From: Pleurostoma richardsiae
Lineage: Eukaryota > Ascomycota > Sordariomycetes > Calosphaeriales > Pleurostomataceae
NCBI GenBank assembly: GCA_030052745.1
Contig: JANBVO010000001.1
Coordinates: 62,001-126,000, forward strand
DNA: 64,000 nucleotides
Direction: 5' to 3'
In this document: positions 44,248 through 54,863 of the stretch, piece by piece
Position numbering within the stretch: the stretch's first letter is position 1
Layout of the letters: each line of letters begins with the position of its first letter
The notes under the pieces: generated by a model
Told to the model about the DNA's origin: nothing
The model's input: the letters and a program-made list of their open reading frames with translations, nothing else
Databases searched by the model: none
Made by a program: the position numbers and the translations under genes

Positions 44248-44540
44248 ATGCTACGCTACGCTACGCTGTTCCCCGCACTAGACGAGGACGAGGACGAGAA
44301 CGAGCACATCGAATTCGCCTACCATCCACGCGCGCCACCTCAAAATGCAGACAGCATCAAGGCCAGGCGGAAGCCGCGGTCATGGTCGCTGTGGCTCTGC
44401 CTGCCAGTTGGCGGGAGGAGCCACAGCGACGGCGACGGCGACAGCGGCGCGCCCAGGATAGACGAGAAGCCAAAGAAGGGTCTCCGGCAGGTAAGAAGCA
44501 ACTCTTATTCACCCCTTCTTGCTATTTTCAGCCCATCTGA
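44248..44540 (+). CDS. doubtful small acidic protein
   Basis: Possible 83-residue protein from exons 44248-44490 and 44532-44540, joined over a 41-bp GTAAGA...CAG intron, ending GLRQPI. It begins MLRYATLFPALDEDEDENEH and has a basic middle (KARRKPRSWSLWLCLPVGG). No family recognised. The start lies in a repeated CTACG triplet-like stretch. Continuing through the donor instead gives a longer frame to 44607. Weak evidence; it may be non-coding. Confidence 0.25.
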
Positions 44541-45096
44541 GGCCCACACCCCACGAAGATCCGCCGTTCAGCACGGGCGGAGCGACCGGAGAAGGCGAGA
44601 CCCTTGACTCCCACCGCCACTAGGAACGGTACTCTAGTTAGTGGCCCAAGGTACTTAGGTCTGCTGTGGCTATGGCTGGCTGACCGAGGTACCCTGGTGC
44701 GTCCGCCAATGCGAGCAGTCAAGCGGTCAAGCGGCGCTCCGAGGTGGCTTAGGTGGGTACGACGTCCGACTCAGACGCTCAAGGTGGTATGGCCCACTAA
44801 ATGGTGCCTGACGACTGTTTGATGTTTTGCCCCCTACAGCGGCTGGACTGTCTCTTCCATCTTACATCCTTTCCCTTCTTCAAGCCCGCCTCTGTCCTCC
44901 GAAACACTACCAAGACTGAAGATCACCCCTCCTGGCCACATAAGACGGTGGCACTCCCGTTCGAATTGCTTGATCTCGCCCCTATTGCACAATTTCCTCA
45001 CTACCGGTGTTTTGGGTTCTGTTCGATTTACTTTTCCGTCTCTTGTCTCTCTCGTTTCTACGGTCCTATTATTAAAAGGTTGCACAGCGATTGAAG
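44541..45096. other. intergenic, promoter of Sec9-like gene
   Basis: Pyrimidine-rich toward the right end (about 44840-45070), typical of a fungal 5' leader. No credible coding sequence. Confidence 0.5.
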
Positions 45097-46529
45097 ATGA
45101 AGAAGTTCGGTTTCAGCAAGAAGTCGTCGGACGGCGACGACGATTCCATCAAGTCTGGAATGTTTGGACGGAAGAAGAGCTCTCCCAAGCCCGAGAATCC
45201 CTACGCCCAGAGCCAGGTTGCCGACGATCCCTATGCGAGAATGACTCCTTACCAGCAGGCCAAAGCTGGTCTCTCCAACGGACCTCGACCTGGCGGAGTC
45301 GGCTTGCCGGGCGGGCCATCTCCACGTAACGCTCCCGGTGGACCGCCGCCTCCCTACTCGAGTCAGCCCGGATCGGCCGCCGGCTACGGCTCCGACCGAT
45401 ATGGCTCCCAGAATGGATACGGCAGCAACCGATACGAGCAGAACGCCGAGGCGTATGCGGCCAATTCACGGTATGGTGCGTCGGTGCCATCAAGCTCAAG
45501 TGGCTCTAGGCCAGGGGGTTACGGAGGCATGGGTGATACCGATGATAACCGCGATGCACTCTTCGGTGGGGCGAAGGATAGATACGTCCCCAGCAAGAAC
45601 GATAGCGCGCCAACTCAAGCTCCCAACTCTTACGGCAGAGATTATGATCAGGACGGTAACCGAGGCGCGTTGTTTGGCGGAGCTCGGGACAGGTACGACA
45701 AGCAACAGAGCGCGGGCTATGGGCGGTCTGGCGCATCTGGGGCGGGCGACTCCTCCGAAGGTTATGGAGAGCCCCGCGAGCTGACAGCCGAGGAGCGTGA
45801 AGAGCAAGACGTTCTAGACATGAAGGACGAGATTAAGAAGATCAAGAGAGAGGATGTGCAGATCACGGACAGGACGCTCGCAACGGCGCTGCAGGCTCGC
45901 GATGTAGCCATGGGCACCCTTGCAAGACTAGGTGCTCAGGGAGAACGCCTTCACAATACGGAGAAGAATCTGGATTTGGCATCGAATTACAATCAGGTTG
46001 CTGAGGAGAGAACAAGAGAGCTCAAGACTCTGAATGGGAGCATGTTTGCCGTCCACGTGAACAATCCGTTCACTAAGAAGGAGAGGAAGGCGCAACGCGA
46101 CGCGGAAGTACTGGAGCGCCACCGCATGGAGCGAGACCAGCGAGAGGCTACCCGAAAGGATGCGTATACCAGCAATCAGCGCCTGGAGAGACAATTCCAG
46201 GCGCTAAATCGTGGCCCTGGTCAACATCAACGACATGGCCGGATGAACGCTGCAGAGCGTGCTAACTACACATTTGAGGGATCAGATGAGGAGGACGATG
46301 TGATCGATGACAACTTGGATAAGCTGGCTCCCGTGCTTGGGCAGCTCAAGGAATATGCAGTCGCGATGAGTGACGAGACTGAGCGCCAGAATAATCATCT
46401 CGACAGGATTGCCGTCAAGGTAAGTAAGCTCCCTTACGATATGCGAGCATTGCTAACACGGGTGAACAGAGCGACCTCGTCGATGATGGTGTCAGGATGA
46501 ACAGAGAGAAACTGAATCGGATTCGCTAA
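45097..46529 (+). CDS. sec9: Sec9/SNAP-25-type t-SNARE
   Basis: Qbc-SNARE for fusion of exocytic vesicles at the plasma membrane. Two exons, 45097-46419 and 46470-46529, give 460 residues; the intron has a CTAAC branch site and splits SNARE motif 2. A disordered Gly/Tyr/Ser/Asn-rich region (1-225) precedes SNARE motif 1 (about 240-310, DMKDEIKKIKREDV, then ATALQARDVAMGTLARLGAQ). SNARE motif 2 lies about 398-457 (DEEDDVIDDNLDKLAPVLGQ), with the ionic-layer-type Gln in GQL and NNHLDRIAVK. There is no membrane segment, as in yeast Sec9. A 15-residue element DDNRDALFGGAKDRY recurs (149-163 and 186-200). An NPYAQS motif at 35-40 may bind trafficking adaptors. The ATG at 45097 is preceded by an in-frame TTG only. 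Confidence 0.92.
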
Positions 46530-46770
46530 TGATGACTGTGATGAAGTTGATGTGCGAAGAAGGGTGTCACTCATGGAACTGCTGGCGCAGACATGGCTTG
46601 GCTGCCAGGTAAACTTGTATGCGGGCGTTTCTGTTAGTTCTACCTGTAAGGGTATATCGCATTATTCCCTTTGCATAATGGGGGAAGCTACAAGCAGCTT
46701 CGAGGCTGTCTAATGTTACATGTCCTCCAGTTTGTAGACCTCGTACGCAGGTACTTCATATGGATGTGCC

Positions 46771-47180
46771 CTATGGTATATACCAAGTCAGTGACTGTGG
46801 ATGGCTGCGATTGTAACGGATGCAGAAGAGCCACCTTGGCAGGTAACTCACTTTTTGAGAGCGGCAACTGCTGCCTTCGCAAGATCCCTCCCCTCACAGA
46901 GTATCTCGACTCGGTATTCGAGGACCCTCTCCAGCAGGCCCGCGGCGCCGGTATGGGGGTCAGCACCCGCTTCTGCCACCGGCAGGAACTGGCCTTGCCC
47001 GGTCAGTTCAAAGGCGACTTGGACATATTTACCCCCTTCGTAGACGCCCGCTCCCGCGCCGAAGACGGCGTCTTTGGTGGCCTGGAGATGGGATGCTATC
47101 GTCCTTCAGCCTCGCACAGCGCGCTAAAGAAAAGCGGCGTGCCTACCGGGGCAGGTGTACACCAACTTAAATCTCTCCAT
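46771..47180 (-). CDS. small NIF3-like protein
   Basis: Short protein of the NGG1-interacting-factor-3-like group, whose fold resembles PII/CutA-type domains; cellular role unknown. Three exons on the minus strand: 47180-47147 (34 nt), 47095-46852 and 46804-46771 (34 nt), closing in frame to 103 residues. The product contains MERFKLVYTCPASHLQATKD, then AGAGVYEGGKY and the GTGQF-type loop as GQGQFLPV. Near its end it has LKNHPQSLTWYIP in place of the usual HPYEEPAYEVY ending. These steps follow the conserved order of stand-alone fungal NIF3-like proteins. Both introns are short (51 and 47 bp), with GTAGGC and GTGAGT donors. It is head-to-head with the helicase at 47649 (468 bp between starts) and converges with the Sec9 gene. 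Confidence 0.72.
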
Positions 47181-47648
47181 ACTTGCAGGCGTGTGATGGA
47201 TGAGTCGAATTTCAGAAGTCTTGGAGCTTTTTGGCAGAGCAGATGACGATACTCCGGGGCTGTAATGCCTTGTCACAAGCAGGCTGTTATGATAACGGAT
47301 CGTGTAGAAACGTGAGGGGGCCGCCTTGTGCCCAAGCAGTTGGAGGTACTTCATGATTGGGTTGGATCGACCCAACCTACCTCGGCAGGGGTACTTACAA
47401 CAAGCAGTGCCTGTGTCACCAGGAAGAATGCGGATAAAGCACCCATCAGGTAGAAGAGCATCCCCCGCTTCACAAAGTAGACGGAGTGCGGTTGGTCGTG
47501 GAATCTGCAGCATGATCGCAAAGTGTCGAACTCGCCTCCGCTGGTATAAATCACGTGACCTGCAAAAGAGTGCTTCAAGGCAGATTTTCATCAACGGTCC
47601 ATCCACTCAAGAACAACAGTCTACCGTACGGAAAAGACCGGCGCCAAC
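47181..47648. other. divergent promoter of NIF3-like and helicase genes
   Basis: 468 bp between opposite start codons. One minus-strand frame (47351-47578) has a single hydrophobic stretch but no further support. Confidence 0.55.
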
Positions 47649-49985
47649 ATGTCGAAAAGGAGGAAAACCCAGGCAGACGGCGCCTTCATAAAAATCGGCG
47701 GCAAGTCCATTTCTTTGGACGGCTACTTAGGCTCTGCCAAAGCTCCGGCAAAGACTGCAGACAAGCCTTCACCAACAGTTATTCAAGAAGATGTGTCGGT
47801 AGACCGGAGTGTCAGAAATGAGCAGAACGGGAAGGACAAGCCAATCCATGAGTCTGGCGGCATCGGGAAGCAGAGATCGCCCAGGAGGGATCTGGAGAGG
47901 AAAGGACGTGGCGATCCGGGCGACAAAGCTCTGCTCCCGGCCCGTCAAGCTCTCCCGATCTGGAATTATCGCGACGAAATCCGGAAACCCTTAAGGCAGA
48001 ACGACGTTCTGATCGTCGTTGCAGAAACGGGTTCCGGAAAGAGTACCCAGGTCCCCCAGTTTCTGTGTACCGAAGGATGGTGTCAGAGAAAGACCAGGAA
48101 GATTCGACGGCAGCCAGGAGGTCCAGAAGAAGAGTTATCTGTTGGCGGCATGATCGCCATCACCCAGCCACGCCGGGTTGCTGCAACGACACTTGCTCAG
48201 CGGGTTGCACGCGAGGCGGGAACTCCGCTGGGGCAAGCTACGAACGCCAGGGGACTGGTCGGTTACTCCGTTCGGTTTGATCACAACGTCCCAAAAGGGA
48301 CCAAGATCAAGTTCTTGACTGAGGGAATGCTTCTTCAGGAGCTCTTGCGGGATCCCAGCCTTCGCCAGTACAGTGCTATCATCGTCGATGAGATTCACGA
48401 GCGAAGCATCGATGTTGACCTCTTGTCCGGCTTCTTGAAGTTGATCCTCTCTGGAGATAAGGCGGGGCGGGACGGGATCCCCCTAAAGGTCGTGATCATG
48501 AGTGCAACAGCCAACGTTGAAGCCATCCAGTCATTCTTCTCGGGCAATACCAAACCCAACGATCAGAATAATAGCAAGAACAGTACGCAAGTCGATCTCC
48601 TCCAGATTGAAGGCCGCCAATTTCCGGTGGATATAACTTATACGCCGAAAGCCGTTCCCGACTTGCAGGAATCTTTGCTGAAGACAATTTTCAAGATACA
48701 CATGGAGCAGCCGTTGCCGGGAGATATTCTAGCATTTCTTACGGGACAGGAGGAGATCGAAGCTGCTCAGCGTCTCATTAAGGAGTTTGCTGCGACTCTG
48801 GCATCGAACGTGCCGAGAATCCACGCTTTGCCCCTTTTCGGACAGCTGTCTATCGAGGCACAGCAGAAGGCCTTCCAGCCAGCGAAAGGTAAATTCACAC
48901 GAAAGGTCGTTCTTGCGACGAATATTGCGGAGACGTCTGTGACGGTACCGGGAGTTCGCTATGTCGTGGACTGCGGAAAAGCGAAAGTGAAGCAGTTCCG
49001 CACCCGCTTAGGGATGGAATCTCTCCTCGCGAAGCCCATCTCTAAATCTTCTGCGATCCAGCGGGCCGGTAGAGCAGGAAGAGAAGCGCCTGGAAAGTGC
49101 TTCAGGCTCTACACCGAGGAAACCTATAAGACCCTCCAAGAGAGCGACTTGCCTGAGATCTTACGGATCGACGTCCTGGGAGCAGTCCTGACTATGAAGG
49201 CCAGAGGTATCGACGATATATTCTCCTTCCCCTTAATGGACACGCCCGATGTTGAATCGTTCGAGAAAGCCCTTCTTCATCTGCATATTCTCGGAGCCCT
49301 TGCAGATGATGGGTCCATCACGGAGATGGGTAGGAAGATGGCCTTGTTTCCTGTTTCTGCACCGTACGGTCGAGTTCTCTTGGCGGCAGCAGAACCAGAA
49401 TTTGACTGCCTGCTGGAAGTCATTGACATCATATCATGTATTACTGCAGGAGAAGACTTATTTCACCAGCTACAGACAGAGGAGGCGAGGGAGGAGGCGG
49501 AGGAGTATCGGAAAGAGCTGTACCGCAGAGAAGGCGACCTCCTCACTTATCTCACGACGATTCAGCACTACGTCGCCGAGAACACCGATCGGAAGGAATG
49601 GTGCAAGCGAAGGAAAATCAACACCCGGAACATGCGGCAGGCTCTGAACATCCGCAAACAGCTTCGGGGCATGTGTCTGAAGGAGAAGATGTTGTCGGAA
49701 CCGCCGCCAGCCGATCCTCAACCGTTCACTCCCATCTCGCCCGATCGGGCCGAGATTGTGCTGAAATGCTTTCTGAAGGGTTTCTCAATGAGAACAGCTG
49801 TGTTGGCACCGGACGGGAGCTACGTCACGTCGCATGGCAAGCATGTCGTCGCCATACATCCGTCGAGTGTGCTTCATGGTCAGAAGAGGGAGGCAATTAT
49901 GTTCTTGGAGCATGTTTTCACACAAAAGAACTACGCGAAGAAAGTGAGCGTCATTCAGGCAAACTGGATCCTGGAGGCCTTCTAG
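47649..49985 (+). CDS. DExH-box RNA helicase (DHX33/Dhr2-like)
   Basis: ATP-dependent RNA helicase of the DEAH/RHA group, 778 residues, intronless. Motif I is AETGSGKST (125-133), Ia TQPRRVAA, motif II DEIH (247-250) rather than DEAH, motif III SATA (285-288), then LATNIAETSVTV and QRAGRAGR for the second RecA domain. HA2/ratchet (LGALADDGSITEMGRKMALFP) and OB-fold regions follow. The N-terminus is short and basic (MSKRRKTQADGAFIKIGGKS), without G-patch, S1 or dsRNA-binding domain. This size and layout best fit DHX33 or yeast Dhr2, which act in ribosomal RNA processing in the nucleolus; a spliceosomal role is less likely because those proteins have longer N-termini. Family placement is inferred. 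Confidence 0.88.
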   Translation: MSKRRKTQADGAFIKIGGKSISLDGYLGSAKAPAKTADKPSPTVIQEDVSVDRSVRNEQNGKDKPIHESGGIGKQRSPRRDLERKGRGDPGDKALLPARQALPIWNYRDEIRKPLRQNDVLIVVAETGSGKSTQVPQFLCTEGWCQRKTRKIRRQPGGPEEELSVGGMIAITQPRRVAATTLAQRVAREAGTPLGQATNARGLVGYSVRFDHNVPKGTKIKFLTEGMLLQELLRDPSLRQYSAIIVDEIHERSIDVDLLSGFLKLILSGDKAGRDGIPLKVVIMSATANVEAIQSFFSGNTKPNDQNNSKNSTQVDLLQIEGRQFPVDITYTPKAVPDLQESLLKTIFKIHMEQPLPGDILAFLTGQEEIEAAQRLIKEFAATLASNVPRIHALPLFGQLSIEAQQKAFQPAKGKFTRKVVLATNIAETSVTVPGVRYVVDCGKAKVKQFRTRLGMESLLAKPISKSSAIQRAGRAGREAPGKCFRLYTEETYKTLQESDLPEILRIDVLGAVLTMKARGIDDIFSFPLMDTPDVESFEKALLHLHILGALADDGSITEMGRKMALFPVSAPYGRVLLAAAEPEFDCLLEVIDIISCITAGEDLFHQLQTEEAREEAEEYRKELYRREGDLLTYLTTIQHYVAENTDRKEWCKRRKINTRNMRQALNIRKQLRGMCLKEKMLSEPPPADPQPFTPISPDRAEIVLKCFLKGFSMRTAVLAPDGSYVTSHGKHVVAIHPSSVLHGQKREAIMFLEHVFTQKNYAKKVSVIQANWILEAF

Positions 49986-50105
49986 ACGCGGCCGGATTCC
50001 CACTATATAAATACTAAAGCAAGCCGAAGCCCCAATGGGTTATTTCTATACATATATAGACGACAGTGATGGTATTACAGATCAAGTTTCTCATGCCCAT
50101 TGATG

Positions 50106-50662
50106 TCATGACTCTGGATCCTCCTCATGGCTCTGCTTCCGTATGGCTTGCATGAGCTCGTAGAGCTGACCTATTTGTTGCTCTTAACAGGGCGCAGAGT
50201 TGTCAGCAAAAATACACCTTAGAGAACCAAGAGATCGTACTACGTACCACTCAGCTTCTCGATCTTTCCCGGGTCCAGCTTCTCGCCAACCCACGCGTCG
50301 CCCTCGATCTTTTGCGCGTACAACTGCCACTCCGTTAAGAAGCCTATCTGTACGACATTCAGCATGCGCCGCTAAGGGAGGGGGCTCTCGCGGCCTGTCT
50401 GTCGCCCACAGCGTAACAAGCTGCTAAGGCAAGTGTCTTTATCACATACCAGATGCGCCGGGTTATCCACACCGCGATGCGCTCTAAACTCGGCCTTCAC
50501 GTACTCGTCGCCCAGGAGCCGCATATCTCTCGGCAGGTGCTTCCTATGCGCCCTCAACAGGCGGCGGTACAGAGGGATGGGCGGCAGCAGAGCCATCGGC
50601 GCCGGCTTGAGCCCGCTCGGCGTCACGGCCGATGCCATCAGGCGGCGTGCCGAGGTCCGCAT
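50106..50662 (-). CDS. succinate dehydrogenase assembly factor 3 (ACN9/Sdh7)
   Basis: Mitochondrial LYR-motif protein that helps mature the iron-sulfur subunit of complex II. Three exons on the minus strand, 50662-50450, 50347-50248 and 50182-50106, give 129 residues, a normal size. The LYR triplet is residues 31-33 in [15 protein letters not shown], followed by the family's [20 protein letters not shown] and [15 protein letters not shown]. The N-terminus [15 protein letters not shown] is Arg-rich, uncharged for acid, and fits a mitochondrial targeting peptide. The start at 50662 was chosen over an upstream in-frame Met at 50707 because it gives that leader. The C-terminus ends in an acidic SHEEDPES tail. 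Confidence 0.9.
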
Positions 50663-51177
50663 GTCGCACGGTGTGAGGGGATCTCGGGACCGCCGGGGAA
50701 GAGCCAATTAGAGCGAGACGAGAAATGTGAAGAAGTCTAGGCAGATTATAGTTCTCGTGGGTTGTGCTGCTCTAATAGATATTGACGTTCGTACTCTCGA
50801 GTCTCTTCAGCCTGACGGTGTGCGTGCCGTCATGAGGTGAAGTGTGATCATGGGAAGTCTGGGTGAGGTGCCCCCCCGGAAAGTACAGGATTGCGACAGT
50901 GCGAGTCAGTGGCCACAGCACTGTAACCGTAGTCCCTGCGGTTCATATCGGCACCAGCTCTTCATCACCGGTCTCAATTGTCATGTTCTCATCGTGTTTG
51001 CTGTGATACCGCCGTGGACAATCGATTCTCACTGGTTGCATGTCTACTCTGGATCTGTCTAACATTGCATTTTATTCCCGACTGTCTATGTCAAAAGCCA
51101 ACCCTTAGGTACTTAATTACATAGTCAAAGACAAGGCACCTATAGATTCCCCACCTCTTGTCCAAACGAGAACCATT
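50663..51177. other. intergenic
   Basis: Promoter of the SDHAF3 gene and 3' flank of the NLR gene. Nothing further recognised. Confidence 0.55.
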
Positions 51178-54100
51178 TCAACCCTGATCGTGCGGCTGCT
51201 CGAGTACCTCGACGGCCTCAACCGGTTGAAGTCCTAGAGCCCGAATTACATTCTGCTTTATCCACTCATCTGCCTTTTCATCCCCGTCCATATACTGCTG
51301 TACCCGAGCTTCGAATACCAGCGCCTCCTCGTACTCCTTCACCATCCACTCTGGAGCAGCATCGCCAACAGCCAGCCGGCTGCGCATGACGGCTTTTCGC
51401 CGTAGCTTCGCCCTAAGGTAGGGAGTGAAGGAAGGCGCCGTGACCTGCAACTGTTCGATCAGTTGCTGCGTCGTCTTAGTTGCGAGGTGTTCAGGTCCCA
51501 GCATGCTCTCTTGGAGACTGAGGCACTTCTGCGCCCACTTCAAAGCCTCCTCCAGACGTCCCTGCATCCATATCGCCGTTGAAAGGTTGTACAAGGCAAA
51601 TGGGAGTCCCGAGTCATCCTGGTCCAGCGACTCGACCACCAGATCAAGCTCAAGGTTCGCGAGTGCTTCTGCTTCTATGTATCGGCCCTGCCCGTAATAG
51701 CAAGCTGCGCATGCGACTCGCGCCCTGATAGTGTCACGATGGTTCTCCCCGGCCACTTTCTTGAAGTATATATACACTTCCATGAGGAGTCCCTCGGCCT
51801 CCTCGTACCTCCCATTATCCATCAGGCAATGCGCGACGCGGGATTTCGCCCTCATCGTCACAGGCTCATCCGGTCCATGCAGGCGTTCTGCCGCCGCCAG
51901 TTCTTCTTCGGCGAGTTGCAGAGACTTGGGTCCCTGGCCTCTCAGAGAGTCGAAACCCGCAAGTATGCCTGCCGTATTCCAGAGCCCGAGGCGCTCGACG
52001 CCATCTGTTAAAAACTCGTCTCGCCTTGCTTCGCGGACCTCGCTGACCAGGTCAGCCGCCTCGTCAATGCGCGCTTGGACCAAGTAGAGGTTGGCAAGGG
52101 ATAGCTTCACGCTTTGTGTCTTTTGATGGTTCTCGCCAAACGTCTCGATCCTGCTCCTGAGAGCGTACTTCAGCATCGGTTCTGCTTCATCAAATCGAAG
52201 CTGTCGGACGAGATTGTCAGCCAGGTGGATAAGTGCTGACAAGGTCACGTCCGCGTCTTCTCCGATTATGTCTCTTCTGGTCTCGTAGCACCTCCTCCGC
52301 ACATGCTCGGCGTCCCTTACGCGCCCTATCTCCTCGATCATTGTAGCCAGTCTGTGGTCATACTCATTTTCGAGCAAGGGTTCTTCGTGCCGAGCAGTGA
52401 CGTTCTCCTGGCAAGCAAAGATATGAGGTATCATCTTGCCGCGAAACGAGATGGCGTCAGCTGTGTCCTGGAGCAATAGAGACTCGAAGAGTATCGACCG
52501 CGCCGCAATACCACAGTCACTCCTCTGCGTCTCCGTCATGGTATCTCTTCTCCATGAATGGATTAGGACGTGCATGGAGAGGGATTGGTCTGTTCTATCC
52601 CATTTCACAAGCGAAAACTGCTCTAGAAGTAGGGCACCGTCTTCAAAGTTAAGGGGCATCCACTCGCCGCTCTGTTTATCGACGTCCAGAAGCTCTTCCG
52701 GTGAGAGATCGCCGCCTCGAAGGGGGAAGTGATGCCGACGGTTCATCTTTTCCCGCAGCAGCGCTGCATTTCGAACCATGTCAATCGGGAGCCCTTCGTT
52801 ATGATAGAAGCAGATCATGCTGATAATCTGCAGCGCGTAGCGAGCATATTGGCTCCTAGTAGACGTCTTGTCTCCCCTGGTAAACGCTATGATAGCGTCG
52901 TACGAGAGGTCAAAACTTGCATAGACAGGCAAACTTCGGGCATCCACACCCTTAAACCGGTCGTCGCGAAGTAGGATCTTCTTGCGTTTCTTGAATATGT
53001 CAAGGTATGCCTTCAAAGGGGTCTCCGTCATGTGAATGTAGGCACCTGCTTGATCTATCGCTAGCGGTAGATTCCCCAACTCAGCAACGACAGGCTCTGC
53101 GACTGTGCGGGACTCCGGTGTCTCCGCTGCCATTTTTGCTGAGTTAAGGAGCAGTGTTATAGAGTCGTCCTTCCCCAAGACACCAACCTCAATGACACTG
53201 TCTGCCGGGAGAGACATTTTGAGAGTGTTCTCCCTGCTTGTGTAGAGGATGTTGCCTTTATCTGACGAGGGAAAGAAAGCCGCCATGTCCGCGCTGGGGC
53301 TGTAATTGTCAAGAATAAGGAGCCATTCTTCGGTCGCATCCTCCAGCCACGCAACCGTATCTCGCACCGACAGAGACTTTTCGCTCCGGTCCAAGAACAG
53401 TCTTTTGGCGATCCCCTTGTAGCTTTGCTCAAGGGTTATCTGGTCAGTAGCATCGGCCCAGAAAATTCTGTTCTTGAATCTGCGGCTGCATCAGTGCGAG
53501 CTATCAATTGATTGGAAAGCTTCATTCACCTGTCAGTATGGAGTTCAGCGAACTTGAGAGCAATCTGCGTCTTTCCGATACCACCCATTCCCCAAAGCAG
53601 GAACTCTCGTCGTGGCGGGCCGTTCTCTACCCTGGGTACGAAATACGAGTCGAGTCTATCGAGGATATCGCGCCGACCCGTGAAGTTTCGGCTGGAAATA
53701 CCCTGGGGCACCGCCTTCCTCTTCCCCGTGACGATCAGGCCTTCATCTGGGTATCCTGCGCCTACGTTAGAGTCTGTGTCAATGATGTCGCGGTTGTCAG
53801 GGAACATACTTATATGTCCAACCGTGAGACCTCTTGTCGTCTTCTTGCGCAGAACATCTGCCACCTTCCCGATAGCTTCCTTAGCCTCTTCTCTCAGATA
53901 CGCGCCCGTCATCTCTTTCAGCTCCGGGATCTTCTTGTACTCGGCCAAGCCGACTTTTGCCGCACCATTGGGCACGTTGAAGCGGAAGTACGTGTCGGGG
54001 AAGCCCTTGAACCTCGTCTCCATCTCCGCGTGCTGCTTCTCGCAGTCCACGACGATGTCCTTCATGAGCTTGATCAGTTTAAGGCCCCAGGACACGGACC

Positions 54101-54863
54101 GCAGCGCCGATGGCGCCCGCTGCAGACCCGCCGACCGGGTTCCCGTCCCGAGGCTCACCACGCAGCCCAGCTGCCGCGTCCTATCGAAGACGGCGCCGGC
54201 CTCCTCCAGGAGCCACGCCGAGGGGTTGTTACAGCCCATTGCCGCGTCGATGAACGTCTCCGCCTCCCCATCGGCGCCGGTGATGACCATGGGCTTGAAG
54301 TAGGTCGGCGCCGCGCTGGTGGCCCGCGCCGCCTCCCAGATCCTGCAGTTCCTATCCCAGTGGTCGTCGTCGTCGCCACCCAGCTCGTACGACCGGAGCC
54401 GCCGCGGCTCCCTCTGGCTGCGCTCGCTGGCCGGCATCGCGCAGACGAATGAGCGCCCCTTGTCAGAGGCGCCGCCGCTCGGGTCGCGCATGAGGTCGCT
54501 CGCCCCCCTCCGGGCGACGATCTTCTGCACCGTCTTCTCCAGCTCCGTGGCGCCGAACCGCTCGGACGGGTTGGCCTTGCGGTTCCGGAAGCGGAAGATC
54601 TTCTTGGCGAAGATGTCGTACTCCTCGAGCGCCTCCGCCGTCGACATCCGCAGCCGGCCGAGCATGATCGCTATGAGGCCGCCGGTGCTGGTGCCCCCGA
54701 TGATGTGGAAGTGCTCGCACGGCTTCGGGAGGTGATCGAGGCCGTCTCGCCGCTGGATCTCCAGCATGATCTCGTGCAGTATAACGAGTTCCGAGACGCC
54801 CCGGATCCCGCCCCCGTCGAGGGCGAGCAGGTTGACGGGATCATCTTCGTCGGGTGAGACCAT
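51178..54863 (-). CDS. patatin-NB-ARC-TPR protein (fungal NLR/STAND)
   Basis: Three-part signal-transduction ATPase of the NLR type, 1211 residues, in two exons on the minus strand: 54863-53530 and 53479-51178, with a 50-bp intron. The N-terminal effector is a patatin-like phospholipase: oxyanion motif DGGGIRG (16-22), nucleophile elbow GTSTG with Ser59, and catalytic Asp206 in DAAMG. The NB-ARC ATPase follows: P-loop GMGGIGKT (425-432), Walker B WLLILDN (497-503), a TSRE sensor-type element, and the GNLPLAIDQAGAYI helix typical of NB-ARC. The C-terminal 450 residues are TPR-like repeats of about 42 residues (residues roughly 760-1140; for example YEEAEGLLMEVYIYF and YIEAEALANLELDLV). By family knowledge, ligand binding at the repeats would trigger oligomerisation and lipase activity in self/non-self or immune-type responses. 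All catalytic and nucleotide-binding residues are intact. The start MVSPDEDDPVNLLALDGGG is typical. Confidence 0.92.

Noticed and set aside
46671-47246. Plus-strand 191-residue frame
   Set aside because: It is antisense to the spliced NIF3-like gene, whose exons close in frame and match a family.
47351-47578. Minus-strand frame with a hydrophobic stretch (MLFYLMGALSAFFLVTQALLV)
   Set aside because: Only one short membrane-like segment, no family, and it sits in the shared promoter of two better-supported genes.
53508-54452. Plus-strand 314-residue frame
   Set aside because: Antisense to the patatin domain of the NLR gene, where catalytic motifs fix the coding strand.
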